A program made the translations under genes and the position numbers. Shown piece by piece: positions 19,928-29,260 of a stretch of 64,000 nt of DNA. The stretch is from Flavobacterium sp. 1 (GTDB lineage: Bacteria > Bacteroidota > Bacteroidia > Flavobacteriales > Flavobacteriaceae), in the NCBI RefSeq assembly GCF_002797935.1, contig NZ_PGER01000001.1, positions 806,001 through 870,000 of the forward strand, written 5' to 3'. The notes beneath the pieces are model-generated. The model saw only the letters and a list, made by a program, of their open reading frames with translations. It was not told where the DNA came from and did no database searches. Numbering within the stretch: the first letter of the stretch is position 1; the number at the start of each line of letters is the position of its first letter.

Positions 19928-20863
19928 TTATGCAAAAAGATTGGATAATCTGAATAAGAAGAAATCTATATTTCTCACTCCTCTAAACTGACTTCTAAAA
20001 GCTTTTATTTTTGCATTGAAAGATTCGGCAGAAGCATTTGTGCTTCTATTGTCAAAATAGTTTAAAATTGACTGGTAGTTAAAAGTTATAGTATTGAGCA
20101 GAATATTAAAGTTTTTAAAGCCTGATTCCTCTACATTTCTATACCAATGCGCCAGTTTGGTCATGGCAATGTGTTTGTCATTGTTGTTATTGTAAATCCC
20201 TCGAAGTTGTTGATTTAGATTATATGCTGTCTTTATATCGGGGTATAATTCAAATAACATTTGAGCCCTTTCTTTTTGATTTTCAGTCCATTTTTCGCGA
20301 GATTTATAGAGTAGATACCTGCTTCTGGCCAAAAGTTGTTTTAGAGAATCTCCATTAGGCAAGAGCTCTGGGATATATGTTTTATTCTCTCTTTTTGCCT
20401 GCAATATCAATTGATTCTCAAAATCCATAGCTTCCCATCGATGCTTGATTCTAATCTCTTGTAAAGCTTCCAATGCTAATTTTTGAACATGAAACCTATC
20501 GGTCACTTGTATTGCTTTTGGAAAGCATCTCTTAGAGATTAGTTTCATGGAATTAGCCATGTCAAGTGTTATCTCTTTGACACAGCTCCTCTTCTTATAA
20601 TCAATCTTACTGATGTGTTCTATAACCTGATCAGCCTTGGTTCCAGCAACAATAGCAACTAATGAACCTTTTTTGCCTTTGAATTTCTTGTTGGTTACAA
20701 TAGTATAAAGTTCACCCTGAGATAAAGCTACTTCGTCAATTGATAAATGAGTACCTATATTTTCAGGATAAACAATCCATTGATGTGCATGTTCTCGTGG
20801 ATCCCAAGTATTAAAGGAACTCAAGTGCTTTTTGTATTGTCTTTGGAGCTTCTTTCCGTTCAC
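19928..20863 (-). CDS. ISL3-type transposase (DDE domain)
   Basis: The product carries the DDE triad of DDE_Tnp_ISL3: Asp in LSIDEVAL, Asp in IQVTDRFHVQK and Glu in TNASAESFNAKIK. The GTG at 20863 gives 311 aa, but the same frame is open back to 20920, and the extra residues (with TDCHTIGGFFG) look like authentic transposase. The true product is therefore probably a fusion with the upstream ORF by +1 frameshifting in the 20904-20920 overlap. It resembles what I recall as the ISAon1 group. Catalytic residues look intact. Confidence 0.85.
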   Translation of the reverse strand: MNGKKLQRQYKKHLSSFNTWDPREHAHQWIVYPENIGTHLSIDEVALSQGELYTIVTNKKFKGKKGSLVAIVAGTKADQVIEHISKIDYKKRSCVKEITLDMANSMKLISKRCFPKAIQVTDRFHVQKLALEALQEIRIKHRWEAMDFENQLILQAKRENKTYIPELLPNGDSLKQLLARSRYLLYKSREKWTENQKERAQMLFELYPDIKTAYNLNQQLRGIYNNNNDKHIAMTKLAHWYRNVEESGFKNFNILLNTITFNYQSILNYFDNRSTNASAESFNAKIKAFRSQFRGVRNIDFFLFRLSNLFA

Positions 20864-20903
20864 TCCGAAAAAACCTCCAATGGTATGACAATCGGTAGCG
20901 CTG

Positions 20904-21251
20904 TTATCTATTAATTTCTTTTAAAAAAGCCGCAAACTCTTGAGTCATGCGGGTTCCTTTGGCAACTAAATTCCAATCTCTTTTAATAATTTCTCCTGTG
21001 GTTTTATTAGTCCAGCGACGTCTTTTGATATGCAAATACACAAACTTACCTCTTAGAGGAAAATCCTGAATAGTGATCTCATCCAAAAAGCCCTTTGATA
21101 CCAGTTCAAATGTATTAAACTCTTGTGGAGGCTTAATTTTTTCCTCAAAATACAAGTGTAATATTTCTTCTGTATTAGTAGTAGAAACCACTTCAAAGTG
21201 GTCTACTAAAAAATCAGGCAGCATCAATTTTAAAAGGTCAATAGGAGTCAT
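20904..21251 (-). CDS. ISL3/ISAon1-type transposase N-terminal region protein
   Basis: The 115-aa ORF is the N-terminal part of the insertion sequence's transposase, as the two-ORF arrangement of this group shows. It includes a basic HIKRRRWTNK block that may bind DNA. Its frame overlaps the transposase frame by 17 nt, around a T/A run at 20919-20928 where ribosomes could slip. Whether it is made alone or only as part of a fusion is not known. Confidence 0.75.
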   Translation of the reverse strand: MTPIDLLKLMLPDFLVDHFEVVSTTNTEEILHLYFEEKIKPPQEFNTFELVSKGFLDEITIQDFPLRGKFVYLHIKRRRWTNKTTGEIIKRDWNLVAKGTRMTQEFAAFLKEINR

Positions 21252-21339
21252 CTCAAATTATAAGATTACAAAGTTCTTATTTTATTTTAACATTTCCTCC
21301 CCAGGTTTTGTTCTTGATCCAAAGTTTTGGTGTCTTTCA

Positions 21340-21375
21340 AGGTGTCACTTAATTATAAAAAAATTAGTGACACCT
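21340..21375. repeat. Hairpin pair before the integrase
   Basis: AGGTGTCACT (21340-21349) and AGTGACACCT (21366-21375) form a perfect 10-bp inverted repeat. A second imperfect one, AAGGTGTACA with TGTACATCTT, follows at 21400-21435. Both begin AGGTGT, so they may be binding sites for the integrase or its accessory protein, or attachment-site arms. The alternative is a simple leader hairpin. Confidence 0.4.
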
Positions 21376-21488
21376 ATCATAGAAAACTACCAGTACAGCA
21401 AGGTGTACAATACATATTCAAATTATGTACATCTTGTCTGTAATTATTAGAAATTTTAAATTTAATAATAACGAAAAGGTTACCACTT

Positions 21489-22724
21489 ATGAACACAACT
21501 GTATCCGTTCTCTTTTACATTAAGAGATCAAAAGCCAACAATCAAGGTATCTGCCCTATTTATGCAAGAGTAACCATCCAATCCAAACGATTTGAGTTTA
21601 GTAGTAATAAGTATGTAAATCCCGATAGATGGTCAGGAGAAGGCACTAGGGTCAAGGGTACTAATGAAGAAGCTAGAACAATAAATAATCATCTAGATTA
21701 TTTGAAAAATCAAGTTTTAGAAGCAGAAAAAAGATTATTCAAAAAAGACATCAAAGTTACATCCGAAAGCTTAAAGAATGAACTGTCGGGTACTAATGAA
21801 ACTAAACGAATGCTTATCCCAATCTTTCAAGACCACAATAACAAAATCAAAGAACTAGTTGGCAAAGAATACGCTCCAGGAACATTAGAACGCTATAAAA
21901 CATCTTTAAGTCATACCGTAGAATTTTTACAGTGGAAATATAAAGTTTCGGATATTGATATTAATAAAATAGATCATGCTTTTGTAAGCGATTATGAATT
22001 TTGGTTGAGAAGTGTAAGGAACTGCGCCAATAATACAGCAGTAAAATACATCAAGAACTTCAATAAAATAATCAAAATCTGTCTGGCCAATGACTGGCTG
22101 GATAAAAATCCATTTGCAAACTACAAATCAAAAGTAAAAGAGGTTGAAAGAGTTTATTTATCTGAAGCAGAAATTCAAAACATTATCAACAAGGATTTAA
22201 AAACAGAAAGATTATCACTAGTGCGCGATATTTTCCTTTTTAGCTGTTTTACGGGTTTAGCATACATTGATGTCAAAAACTTAACAAAGTCGCATATAAG
22301 CCTTGGAATCGATGGGGAGAAATGGATATTTACTCATCGCCAGAAAACTGAGAGTGCTTCTAAAATCCCAATCCTTCCAGTTACTCAATTGATTATTGAT
22401 AAATACGAATACCATCCACAAAGCAATAATCAGGATAAACTACTGCCCATTTTGAGTAATCAAAAGATGAATGCCTATTTAAAGGAAATAGCAGGCGTTT
22501 GCGGGATTGAAAAAGAATTAACCTTTCACATTGCTCGCCATACTTTTGCAACCACTGTAACACTTACAAATGGTGTTCCTATAGAAAGTGTAAGCAAAAT
22601 GTTAGGGCATAAAAATTTAAGAACCACACAGCACTATGCTAAAGTGTTGGATAGAAAAGTTAGTGAGGATATGTCTTTATTAAAACATAAATTATCTATA
22701 CAAGCTATTTCTAAAAGCTCATAA
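21489..22724 (+). CDS. Tyrosine recombinase / integrase, Bacteroidota element type
   Basis: The 411-aa protein has an arm-binding N-terminus (VLFYIKRSKANNQG), a SAM-like core-binding domain, and a catalytic domain with HIARHTFA (HxxR), LGH and the tyrosine in TTQHYAKV. The first catalytic Arg is replaced by Ala in CFTGLAYIDVK, a substitution I know from integrases related to CTnDOT's IntDOT, where the first Arg is also absent. It integrates or excises an element by strand exchange. It lies 1.7 kb past tRNA-Ser and may belong to the accessory region to its right. A strong hairpin follows at 22750-22783. Confidence 0.9.
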   Translation: MNTTVSVLFYIKRSKANNQGICPIYARVTIQSKRFEFSSNKYVNPDRWSGEGTRVKGTNEEARTINNHLDYLKNQVLEAEKRLFKKDIKVTSESLKNELSGTNETKRMLIPIFQDHNNKIKELVGKEYAPGTLERYKTSLSHTVEFLQWKYKVSDIDINKIDHAFVSDYEFWLRSVRNCANNTAVKYIKNFNKIIKICLANDWLDKNPFANYKSKVKEVERVYLSEAEIQNIINKDLKTERLSLVRDIFLFSCFTGLAYIDVKNLTKSHISLGIDGEKWIFTHRQKTESASKIPILPVTQLIIDKYEYHPQSNNQDKLLPILSNQKMNAYLKEIAGVCGIEKELTFHIARHTFATTVTLTNGVPIESVSKMLGHKNLRTTQHYAKVLDRKVSEDMSLLKHKLSIQAISKSS

Positions 22725-22749
22725 ATTGATTATAGAATCATACAACACT

Positions 22750-22783
22750 AATTCCCGAATTCAATACTATGAATTCGGGAATT
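22750..22783 (+). terminator. Hairpin after the integrase
   Basis: Fourteen-base arms AATTCCCGAATTCA and TGAATTCGGGAATT enclose a six-base loop, 26 bp after the integrase stop. It is the probable terminator for that gene. Confidence 0.75.
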
Positions 22784-22923
22784 TAATACCTATAAATTAG
22801 TGAGATAAAACTATTTTCTTTTCAGTCGAAAAAAGTTAAAAATATAGTGCTGAATTTTAGTGCATTAAAAAACGAACTCACATTTTCATTTTTCTGAAAT
22901 ATCCCAAACCAACGCATGTTTAT

Positions 22924-23532
22924 TTAATGTCTACCGCAAAGAGGCTTTAGTTTTTGTGCTACCAATTTTTCTATTATGTTTAAGAATTTTGTCTGTTTAA
23001 ATTTTTTAAATTCAACTACTTTGATTGTTATCGCATAATTTTTAAATCTAGCATATTCAAATAGCTGTAAACCTTGCGTTGAGATTTTATCATAATAACC
23101 TAAGTGTTGGCAAATTCTTCCAGTAATGTTAGTCAGATTATTACATTTTGTAAATCCACCTTGTCTAATTCCAACATAAAAAACTTTGCTTTTTTTATTT
23201 TTATTATTTGTTGGAGGTACTGTTTTTAAATTTTTAACTCTATACTTGTTTAGTTCTAAATTCAAATTGTTTGCCAATTCTTCATTTTCAAGTTCAAACC
23301 AATATAAACAATGATTTTCTTTAATACAATTCAAATCATTAAAAATAGAAACTAATTCACCATCACTATTAACAAACTTGGTATAACCTTCATGATCCAA
23401 TAACTGATTTGAATTAAATTGAAGCTTATGATAATATGAATCATTGTTTCTATTTTCATAAATATTTTGAGCTATTTCATTTAGAATAGAATCCATTTTT
23501 TCAATTTCATTTTCAATATCTAAATATTTCAT
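22924..23532 (-). CDS. Hypothetical protein, possibly GIY-YIG-like
   Basis: The 202-aa product has a C-terminal half suggestive of a degenerate GIY-YIG nuclease-like fold: VFYVGI, an arginine in GRICQHLG, and KLVAQKLKPLCGRH at the end, where GIY-YIG proteins have a Glu-based site. The N-terminal half is helical. It is the last gene of a minus-strand run following the frameshifted RES gene, 42 bp downstream. I would treat the fold assignment as weak and the function as unknown. Confidence 0.4.
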   Translation of the reverse strand: MKYLDIENEIEKMDSILNEIAQNIYENRNNDSYYHKLQFNSNQLLDHEGYTKFVNSDGELVSIFNDLNCIKENHCLYWFELENEELANNLNLELNKYRVKNLKTVPPTNNKNKKSKVFYVGIRQGGFTKCNNLTNITGRICQHLGYYDKISTQGLQLFEYARFKNYAITIKVVEFKKFKQTKFLNIIEKLVAQKLKPLCGRH

Positions 23533-23573
23533 AATTTAATACAGCCTTATTAATTACAACTAAATAAATTAGC

Positions 23574-24724
23574 TTAAATATTTTTTATTTGGATTGATTT
23601 TGGAAAGAAATTAAGATTTTCTATTGACTCTTCATGATCCATAAATAGCACATAATTTTCTTTTTCATTATCTTTAGAAGAAGGATATATTAATCCATCA
23701 ATTTTCAACTGTGGATTAAATCTAATGTATTCTGTAACAATCTGTGTTGGAACATAATCTATAATAGCAATATTATCATGTATTGGTTTTGAGATGTCTT
23801 TTATAAAATCTTTTAAAAAATGTATAGTTTCTATTTGCCAATTGTTTTTAGAGTCAAATGCACTTGGGTAATCTGGTAATTTAGTTAAATCTACAAGTTT
23901 TATTTTTTTTTTGTAGTAAAATAAGCTGTTGTGTAATATGGTTCATCTTTATAATCAAAATTTACTACTTCACTAATACAAACATCTTTTATTGGGCTAC
24001 AATAAAACATTGAAATCCCAGCTGGACTCATTCTATTGTTTTTTTTACAATTTTCAGTTGGATTTGATGCAATATTAATTCCTGTAATCTTTATTTCATT
24101 TTTATTTTTATGTTGCCTGCATCTAAAAAGTTTTTCAGTTGTTTTAACTTCCTTAAATAGATTAAAATGTAAAATAGAATGTTGGACTTTATCCAAAACT
24201 TCAATTGGGCTTCCTGTGTTAAATCCTGAAAATTGATTACTAAAATGAAAAACATATCTGGCTTTATTTTTTACAATACTTTTAAAATTATTCCATGTTT
24301 CATGGTAATATTCTGATTCAGAAGTATATTCATCTTTTAGGCAATATAATGTTTCATTACCAAGATATTTGATAATATCATCATACAATACAGAATCATC
24401 GATTTCTAATCCTAGATCATAAAGCATTTCATTAAAAGGCATGATATTTCCATCTAATCCATACTCAGCATCGTGATTTATATATCTTGAATTGTTTGGA
24501 TCCTCATAATAGTAATCTATTCCAACTACGATTAATTTTAATACTTCTGAAAGCTCGACAACTTTTCTATTACACTCACAATAATCACATTTACCTTTTT
24601 TACCATTTTTAAGTATAAATTTTTTAATGTAATCTTCTTCAATATGATCTGAACAAACAAGTTCTTTTGTATCAAAATCATACAATCCATCTTGCTCTTC
24701 AAAATATCTTTTAGTTGCTCCCAT
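23574..24724 (-). pseudogene. RES-domain protein, split by a 1-nt homopolymer shift
   Basis: The first 274 codons (24724 to 23900) give an N-terminal zinc-ribbon-like region (C24, H27, C46, C49) and the RES core: LFRCRQH and RMSPAGISMFYCSPIKDVCISEV. RES domains degrade NAD+ in toxins and effectors. The frame stops after the run of ten A's (23903-23912). Adding one A continues it as KIKLVDLTKLP and on to a stop at 23574, giving a full protein of about 383 aa. It is thus either a slippage-regulated gene, an error or a recent mutant. The 110-aa gene upstream may be its partner. Confidence 0.7.
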
Positions 24725-24782
24725 TATTAATTACAAATAGGTTTGTCATTTAATTAAATCAATATAAAATAAGATTGTGGTT

Positions 24783-25115
24783 TTAATTTATTTTTGTTCT
24801 AACAAACGAAATATCAGTTTCAACATTTTTTGGAAAGAAATTGTCTATTCCAAACATTTGAGCAAAGAAATCTATTTGTCCTCTCTTAGTTATATTAATA
24901 ACCATTTCCCAGTTATAAGGTGTAATAGAGATAGGTGAATTTGTTTTTTTAATCCAATCATTTAGTTTATTAATTTCTAATTTTGTTTCTATTAAATCAA
25001 TAACCAGATCATCTGCTTTATCAATTAGTTTTGTGATAATGACATAAAATCTATTATCAATATTTTCCTCAATTATTTCTAAACTAAATCTTTCTAAAAA
25101 AGCTTCTAATTTCAT
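24783..25115 (-). CDS. Hypothetical small acidic protein upstream of a RES gene
   Basis: I do not recognise the 110-aa product. It is helical in its first two thirds (LEAFLERFSLEIIEENIDN) with a beta-like ISITPYNWEMVINI stretch, and is cytoplasmic. It is 58 bp upstream of the RES gene on the same strand, so a toxin-antitoxin or effector-immunity relation is a reasonable idea, but there is no motif to support it. Confidence 0.55.
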   Translation of the reverse strand: MKLEAFLERFSLEIIEENIDNRFYVIITKLIDKADDLVIDLIETKLEINKLNDWIKKTNSPISITPYNWEMVINITKRGQIDFFAQMFGIDNFFPKNVETDISFVRTKIN

Positions 25116-25194
25116 AATATTTATACGTTTTTTTAAACCTTCTCAAACTTTATCTTTGCAAACACTGTATGAAGTGTTCATCTTATCATTTATA

Positions 25195-26331
25195 TTATTT
25201 TTTCCAAAAACCAGTTAAACTATAGCCAATTCCAAATCCAAACCATGGCTTACCATCATAATTCCAATTATTAGAATCTTTTCCTGCCCCAAAATCCCAA
25301 CCGTAAAATAATCCAAATTGAAAATTGTAAACACTTTTAACAAATCCAATTCCTGTAGAAACTACTCCTATATTTTGAGTTGCATCTGATGTGATAGGAG
25401 TTTTACCAAGAGTAGTATTACTTTTACTTAATGTTGTAGTACCTACATTAAAAAAAGGTCCAATTGTAATAGACCACACATTAAAATTATCTTTAAATCC
25501 AACTCCTCTTTGGTAATTTACTTTTTGCTTTCCAAACGTCCAACCTCCAAAGATACCAACATTTAAATCTGCTGTAAAATCTTCATTTATTTTAATGTCA
25601 TTTTTTTCAAAATCAAATCTATATTTAATGGGAATTGTCAAAGGACCAAAAACTATTGAAGAATTTTTTAAATAAATTGTTTCCCTATTAGCCAACTGAA
25701 AAGTGTAATCTGTTTTTCTATCATATTTATTTATTAAATAATAGTCAACACTTGTACCATCATTTTTATAAACTTCAATAATAGTATCACAATGAGTCAA
25801 GTAATCCTCGTTTCCTAAAGTCTGTTTTTCATATTTATAAAGCATATACTTTTTATCACTATCAAGTTTTGTAATAGTTTTTGGAACGTTTCTAGTTGTT
25901 GTTCCATCACAATTATATGTGTTTGTGATGAATTTGATATTTGTATCTTTTAAAATTGTATTAGTCGGATTTAGCCAATAATTAACGTGGATAATTGAAT
26001 TGTCCTTTTCATCTACATATATATTTGCCTTTGCATTTTCAATTGAGTTAACTTTGATTGTGACTTCTTTGTCAACTAGAGTTGTTGTATTTTCTGTAAT
26101 GACTTCCTCAGAAATTATTGTTTTAGTAGTAGATTTACCATCAACGGTATGTTTAAATTCGGTTTCATTTATTATAGTTTGTCCTTTCTTAAGTTCTTGA
26201 GGACAACTTACTGTAACTTTTTTTGTGAGCTTCAAATTTTTTGGAAGCTTAACATTTTTTAACGTCTCATACGTTTGTCCATAACTACAGTAACAAATTA
26301 AAAGCAACAAAAAAGTAATACAATTTTTCAT
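25195..26331 (-). CDS. Secreted hypothetical protein with outer-membrane-like C-terminus
   Basis: The 378-aa product has a signal peptide (KNCITFLLLLICYCSYGQ), a Thr/Lys-rich middle with repeated TTT/TIV segments, and a C-terminal stretch of aromatic, alternating residues (FQFGLFYGWDFG, FGFGIGYSLTGFW) ending in Lys. This resembles a small beta barrel. The role is unknown. It is a lone gene in the accessory region with AT-rich DNA on both sides. Confidence 0.6.
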   Translation of the reverse strand: MKNCITFLLLLICYCSYGQTYETLKNVKLPKNLKLTKKVTVSCPQELKKGQTIINETEFKHTVDGKSTTKTIISEEVITENTTTLVDKEVTIKVNSIENAKANIYVDEKDNSIIHVNYWLNPTNTILKDTNIKFITNTYNCDGTTTRNVPKTITKLDSDKKYMLYKYEKQTLGNEDYLTHCDTIIEVYKNDGTSVDYYLINKYDRKTDYTFQLANRETIYLKNSSIVFGPLTIPIKYRFDFEKNDIKINEDFTADLNVGIFGGWTFGKQKVNYQRGVGFKDNFNVWSITIGPFFNVGTTTLSKSNTTLGKTPITSDATQNIGVVSTGIGFVKSVYNFQFGLFYGWDFGAGKDSNNWNYDGKPWFGFGIGYSLTGFWKK

Positions 26332-26404
26332 GATATATAGTTTTATTGGTTAATTACTAAATATGATTTTAAAATCACTCAACCTTTTCCCAACATAATT
26401 AATC

Positions 26405-26455
26405 ATCCCAAATACAAAATCAACTTTCCATTAAGCCAATTGCTCAAATCCGTTG
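26405..26455 (+). repeat. Partial copy of the shared 92-bp cassette-flank repeat
   Basis: This segment aligns with the last half of the repeats at 27140-27231 and 36478-36569, including CATTAAGCCAATTGC and AAATCCGTTG. It lies just outside the 3' end of the gene at 26486 and is followed by a GTAGTTGGTG block. Confidence 0.6.
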
Positions 26456-26485
26456 TAGTTGGTGTTATATGTTCGGCATTTTTAT

Positions 26486-27073
26486 CTATAAATCACGTTT
26501 TGCTCTCGTTTTCATTATATCACTATTTATTTTGTCTGTATATGATAATGCGACATAACAACGCATTGTATTTTGATGCTGAATTGATAGTTGAATTTCT
26601 CCTTTGTCAGTTTTCCAAACAGAAAAATATTTACAATTGTCAAATTTAACTTTGAACATTTTGTCATTATCGTCTCGTGGTTGAGAATTAGAATCAAATT
26701 TTTCAACGACTTCTGAAGGATTGCCATATTTTTCAGTTAGCATATCTTTTAAATCAAAGTAATTTCCTGAAAGTGTTGACCAAGTATCCTTTTCAGGAAA
26801 TATAACTGCTATTTTGTAAACCAAATCTTTTTGTTTCAATGTAGCAACTCCAACATTACAGTCTTTGTAACCTGCGAACTCTCCATTTAGTATTGCAGTT
26901 CCATCTTCTGTTCCCAAATTTGTAAAGCCGTCTTGAACCATTCTTGAAACATATTCTTTTAGTGTTCCGTCTATTGGCACGCCTTTAAAAACCAAATGTT
27001 CTGATGTTTGACTATAAGTGTAGTTACAAACTGTCAAATAAATCAAAAAAAATAAAGTAATTTTTGTCTTCAT
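26486..27073 (-). CDS. Secreted hypothetical protein
   Basis: The 195-aa product has a signal peptide ending near YTYSQ. The mature part includes VFKGVPIDGTLKEYVSRM and an IAVIFPEKDTWSTL stretch. The arrangement, with one Cys in YKDCNVG and another in DNCKYF, resembles small periplasmic proteins common in Bacteroidota, without a function known to me. It is preceded and followed by copies of the shared flank repeat. Confidence 0.65.
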   Translation of the reverse strand: MKTKITLFFLIYLTVCNYTYSQTSEHLVFKGVPIDGTLKEYVSRMVQDGFTNLGTEDGTAILNGEFAGYKDCNVGVATLKQKDLVYKIAVIFPEKDTWSTLSGNYFDLKDMLTEKYGNPSEVVEKFDSNSQPRDDNDKMFKVKFDNCKYFSVWKTDKGEIQLSIQHQNTMRCYVALSYTDKINSDIMKTRAKRDL

Positions 27074-27139
27074 ATTTTTAAAGTTTATATTTTCTTCGGT
27101 TTGCTCGAGGCGGATTCAACGTTCTCACGCTACAAGCAG

Positions 27140-27231
27140 TTTGGGACTAAATTAAGCCCTATTCTTGGATTTTCAAAATTATCCCAAATACAAAACCAGC
27201 TTTACATTAAGCCAATTGCCCAAATTCGTTG
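27140..27231 (+). repeat. Shared 92-bp cassette-flank repeat
   Basis: This copy and 36478-36569 are both 92 bp and mostly identical: TTTGGGACTAAATTAAGCCC at one end, CATTAAGCCAA and ATTCGTTG (or ATCCGTTG) at the other. It contains GGATTT and CCAAAT blocks that could pair. It lies outside the 3' end of the 27255 gene, separated from its private inverted repeat by about 7 bp. Confidence 0.7.
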
Positions 27232-27238
27232 AGGTAGC

Positions 27239-27250
27239 TTGTAGACAACC
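27239..27250. repeat. Cassette terminal inverted repeat, 3' side of 27255 gene
   Basis: TTGTAGACAACC is the perfect reverse complement of GGTTGTCTACAA at 28642-28653. The two 12-bp arms bracket the gene at 27255-28595. Confidence 0.7.
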
Positions 27251-27254
27251 ATTG

Positions 27255-28595
27255 CTATTTAATTCTTACAAGTTTGCCATTTTTTCCTTCATAAATTTTA
27301 TCATCGTTGGTATTTAAACTAAGATCTGCACCGCCAAACACTAACTTTATGTAACCAGTAGAAAATAGGGTATATTGGAGATTTGTATCCCCTAGTTCAC
27401 TAAGGACATTATTTAAATTTAAATCTCTTAAACTATTAGGAAAACTATTATTTGTTAAATAGTATTTTTTTAGTTCACTTACTAAAATCCCCATTCTTTT
27501 ACCGTCTTCTAGTCCATCATTATATGTGAACTTTTGTTCTGGAAATTTTACTTCGTCAATAATGCTTGATGTAAAATATCGAACTATAAAAAGATTATTG
27601 AATTTGTTTTTAAAAGTCATTGTTTCATTTCTAGTGAAGGTAAAATTTATTGAAGCGGCAATTCTTTTTACATCAGCTGAAGGAATCTGGAATTGAGCAC
27701 TTAAGTCGGCTGAAATAGAATCGATGCTAATCCTTGTTTTGTTAAACGAACCGTCTAACTGTATAGCAACAAGACTAGTATTTGCCGCAGCATTATTTGA
27801 TAATACGTAATTTTTCAGATTGTATGCAAATTGATCATTGCCAATATTTATTCTTGGTGTATTATTAATGTAATAGTTGATCTTGTCAATATAAGCTGGA
27901 TCAAGTCTTGCGTCAACATAATAGCCTTTAAGATTTGTCGATTCATCGGCCAATCTATTTAAATAGGCTCTTACTTTTGCACTTATTTCAGCACTTGTAC
28001 TAATTGTTATTGTGTCTAACTGAGCTTTTAATTCTGTAGTAGCTTTTGTCACTTTCTTTTTGTCAACTGTAAATTCATTAGAAAATATTTCATATCGACT
28101 CATTAGAATTAAGTTCTTGTATAAGTTCTTTGAATTGAAAAGTATCTTTTTCCTTTGAGCTATTGGTAGGTGAGTTGAATCCTTTAAGTATGATTTCAAT
28201 TTTAAATAGTCGGAATCTGTTGACAGACTTGGCATTTTTTGTTCAACTCTAGCCAATCCAATACTTTTATAATAATCAAAGTCAATAGTGTCTAAAAAAG
28301 GGTAGTTATTATCTTGAAGTGAAAGATTAAATAAATCCAGGGTTTCCATTGTGTTTTTATCCCTTCTATATGAACCTAAACTGTAGTAATAGTCATCATT
28401 TTTTTTTGTTATTAAGGGATTGAGTATTGGAGTGCGGTAATAGTCTGGTGCTCCGACAAATTTCTTTTGTCCACAAACTTCATTCGCTTTAAAATCAATT
28501 CCGTAAATTGTCACTTTTTCTCCTCCAAAGAATTGTGCAAATGCAGTCGATGTCAATGTTAGAAGAAAGGCTATTAAAAAAACTGTTTTTCTCAT
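27255..28595 (-). CDS. Secreted hypothetical protein in an inverted-repeat cassette
   Basis: The 446-aa product has a signal peptide ending near TAFAQ. It is long and rich in Asn, Ser and Lys, with helical segments (KKVTKATTELKAQLDTI) and little sign of membrane spans. I do not recognise it. It is bounded by perfect 12-bp inverted repeats (27239-27250, 28642-28653) and the shared 92-bp repeat, and so probably moves as one unit. A periplasmic or surface role is likely. Confidence 0.65.
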   Translation of the reverse strand: MRKTVFLIAFLLTLTSTAFAQFFGGEKVTIYGIDFKANEVCGQKKFVGAPDYYRTPILNPLITKKNDDYYYSLGSYRRDKNTMETLDLFNLSLQDNNYPFLDTIDFDYYKSIGLARVEQKMPSLSTDSDYLKLKSYLKDSTHLPIAQRKKILFNSKNLYKNLILMSRYEIFSNEFTVDKKKVTKATTELKAQLDTITISTSAEISAKVRAYLNRLADESTNLKGYYVDARLDPAYIDKINYYINNTPRINIGNDQFAYNLKNYVLSNNAAANTSLVAIQLDGSFNKTRISIDSISADLSAQFQIPSADVKRIAASINFTFTRNETMTFKNKFNNLFIVRYFTSSIIDEVKFPEQKFTYNDGLEDGKRMGILVSELKKYYLTNNSFPNSLRDLNLNNVLSELGDTNLQYTLFSTGYIKLVFGGADLSLNTNDDKIYEGKNGKLVRIK

Positions 28596-28641
28596 TGTTG
28601 TTTATTTTAGTTGGTGAATATTTATATATTTTGTCACTCAG

Positions 28642-28653
28642 GGTTGTCTACAA
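28642..28653. repeat. Cassette terminal inverted repeat, 5' side of 27255 gene
   Basis: GGTTGTCTACAA is the perfect partner of 27239-27250. Read on the coding strand it lies within GTTGTAGACAACC, giving the same GTTR start as the other cassettes. Confidence 0.7.
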
Positions 28654-28810
28654 CTTGTAAAAAAACTTTCGCCAATCTATACCATTGTTTAGATAAATAC
28701 ACGAAATTTTGTTTTTGAATTTTCATGTAACATCAAAACATATAAAATAATTTTAATACAATATTACGGTCTTTAATATTTTAGATTAAATACTCATCAA
28801 CATCGTTTTT

Positions 28811-29240
28811 TTCAATCATTTCCTATTTCTATTCCTCCAACTACCATTAGACCCCACACACCACAATAATTCCTATTATTCCATCCCATAAAGATAAAAT
28901 GGCAATTTCAATGATAAAGCATGGTAAATGCTATTACTACCGAATTAACAACTTTTACTCCCACTTTGAAAAGCAATTGTCATAAAACCAAAAAAAGATG
29001 CTATAAAGCATCTTTTGGAAAGTATTGGATTAAGATCAAACCTTTTTTTTTTAATTTCTATCCCAAATTAACAAGTATTCACAATAAAATAAAAAAAGAC
29101 ACCATCACAGCATTTCCTTATTTTCTTTTCCTGCAACTCCCATTATAACCTCAATTCCTCAATCGCTCATAAAAACTTCCCTTTCCAGCAAAGCCCAAAA
29201 AACAAAATACAGTAAGCCCTATTATTTCTTACCATTGAGA
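28811..29240 (-). repeat. Degenerate copies of a small-ORF region
   Basis: Two segments, about 28811-28915 and 29095-29240, match the intact small-ORF region at 37530-37700 (shared AAAGATAAAATGGCAATT, CCCATTATAACCTC and TCAATCGCTCATAAAA). Frames in these copies are broken, so they are probably decayed. A short hairpin (AAAAGATGC, 28993-29001, with GCATCTTTT, 29008-29016) lies between them. No intact gene is seen in 28596-29260. Confidence 0.5.
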
Positions 29241-29260
29241 ATACTTAGTAGTCAGGTGTT

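Larger units (their letters stand above)
19894..21332 (-). mobile_element. ISL3/ISAon1-like insertion sequence
   Basis: The element is about 1.44 kb with imperfect terminal inverted repeats near 19894-19928 and 21298-21332; both share TTTGGATCA and a CAAAA...TGGGGA block. Inside are two ORFs in different frames, an N-terminal region and a DDE transposase. No clear target-site duplication can be read at the ends. It sits between a tRNA terminator and an integrase gene. Confidence 0.8.

Noticed and set aside
19802..19930. Attachment-site duplicate of tRNA-Ser
   Set aside because: The 3' end of the tRNA (GGTTCGAATCC and on) was searched by eye in the window and not found again.
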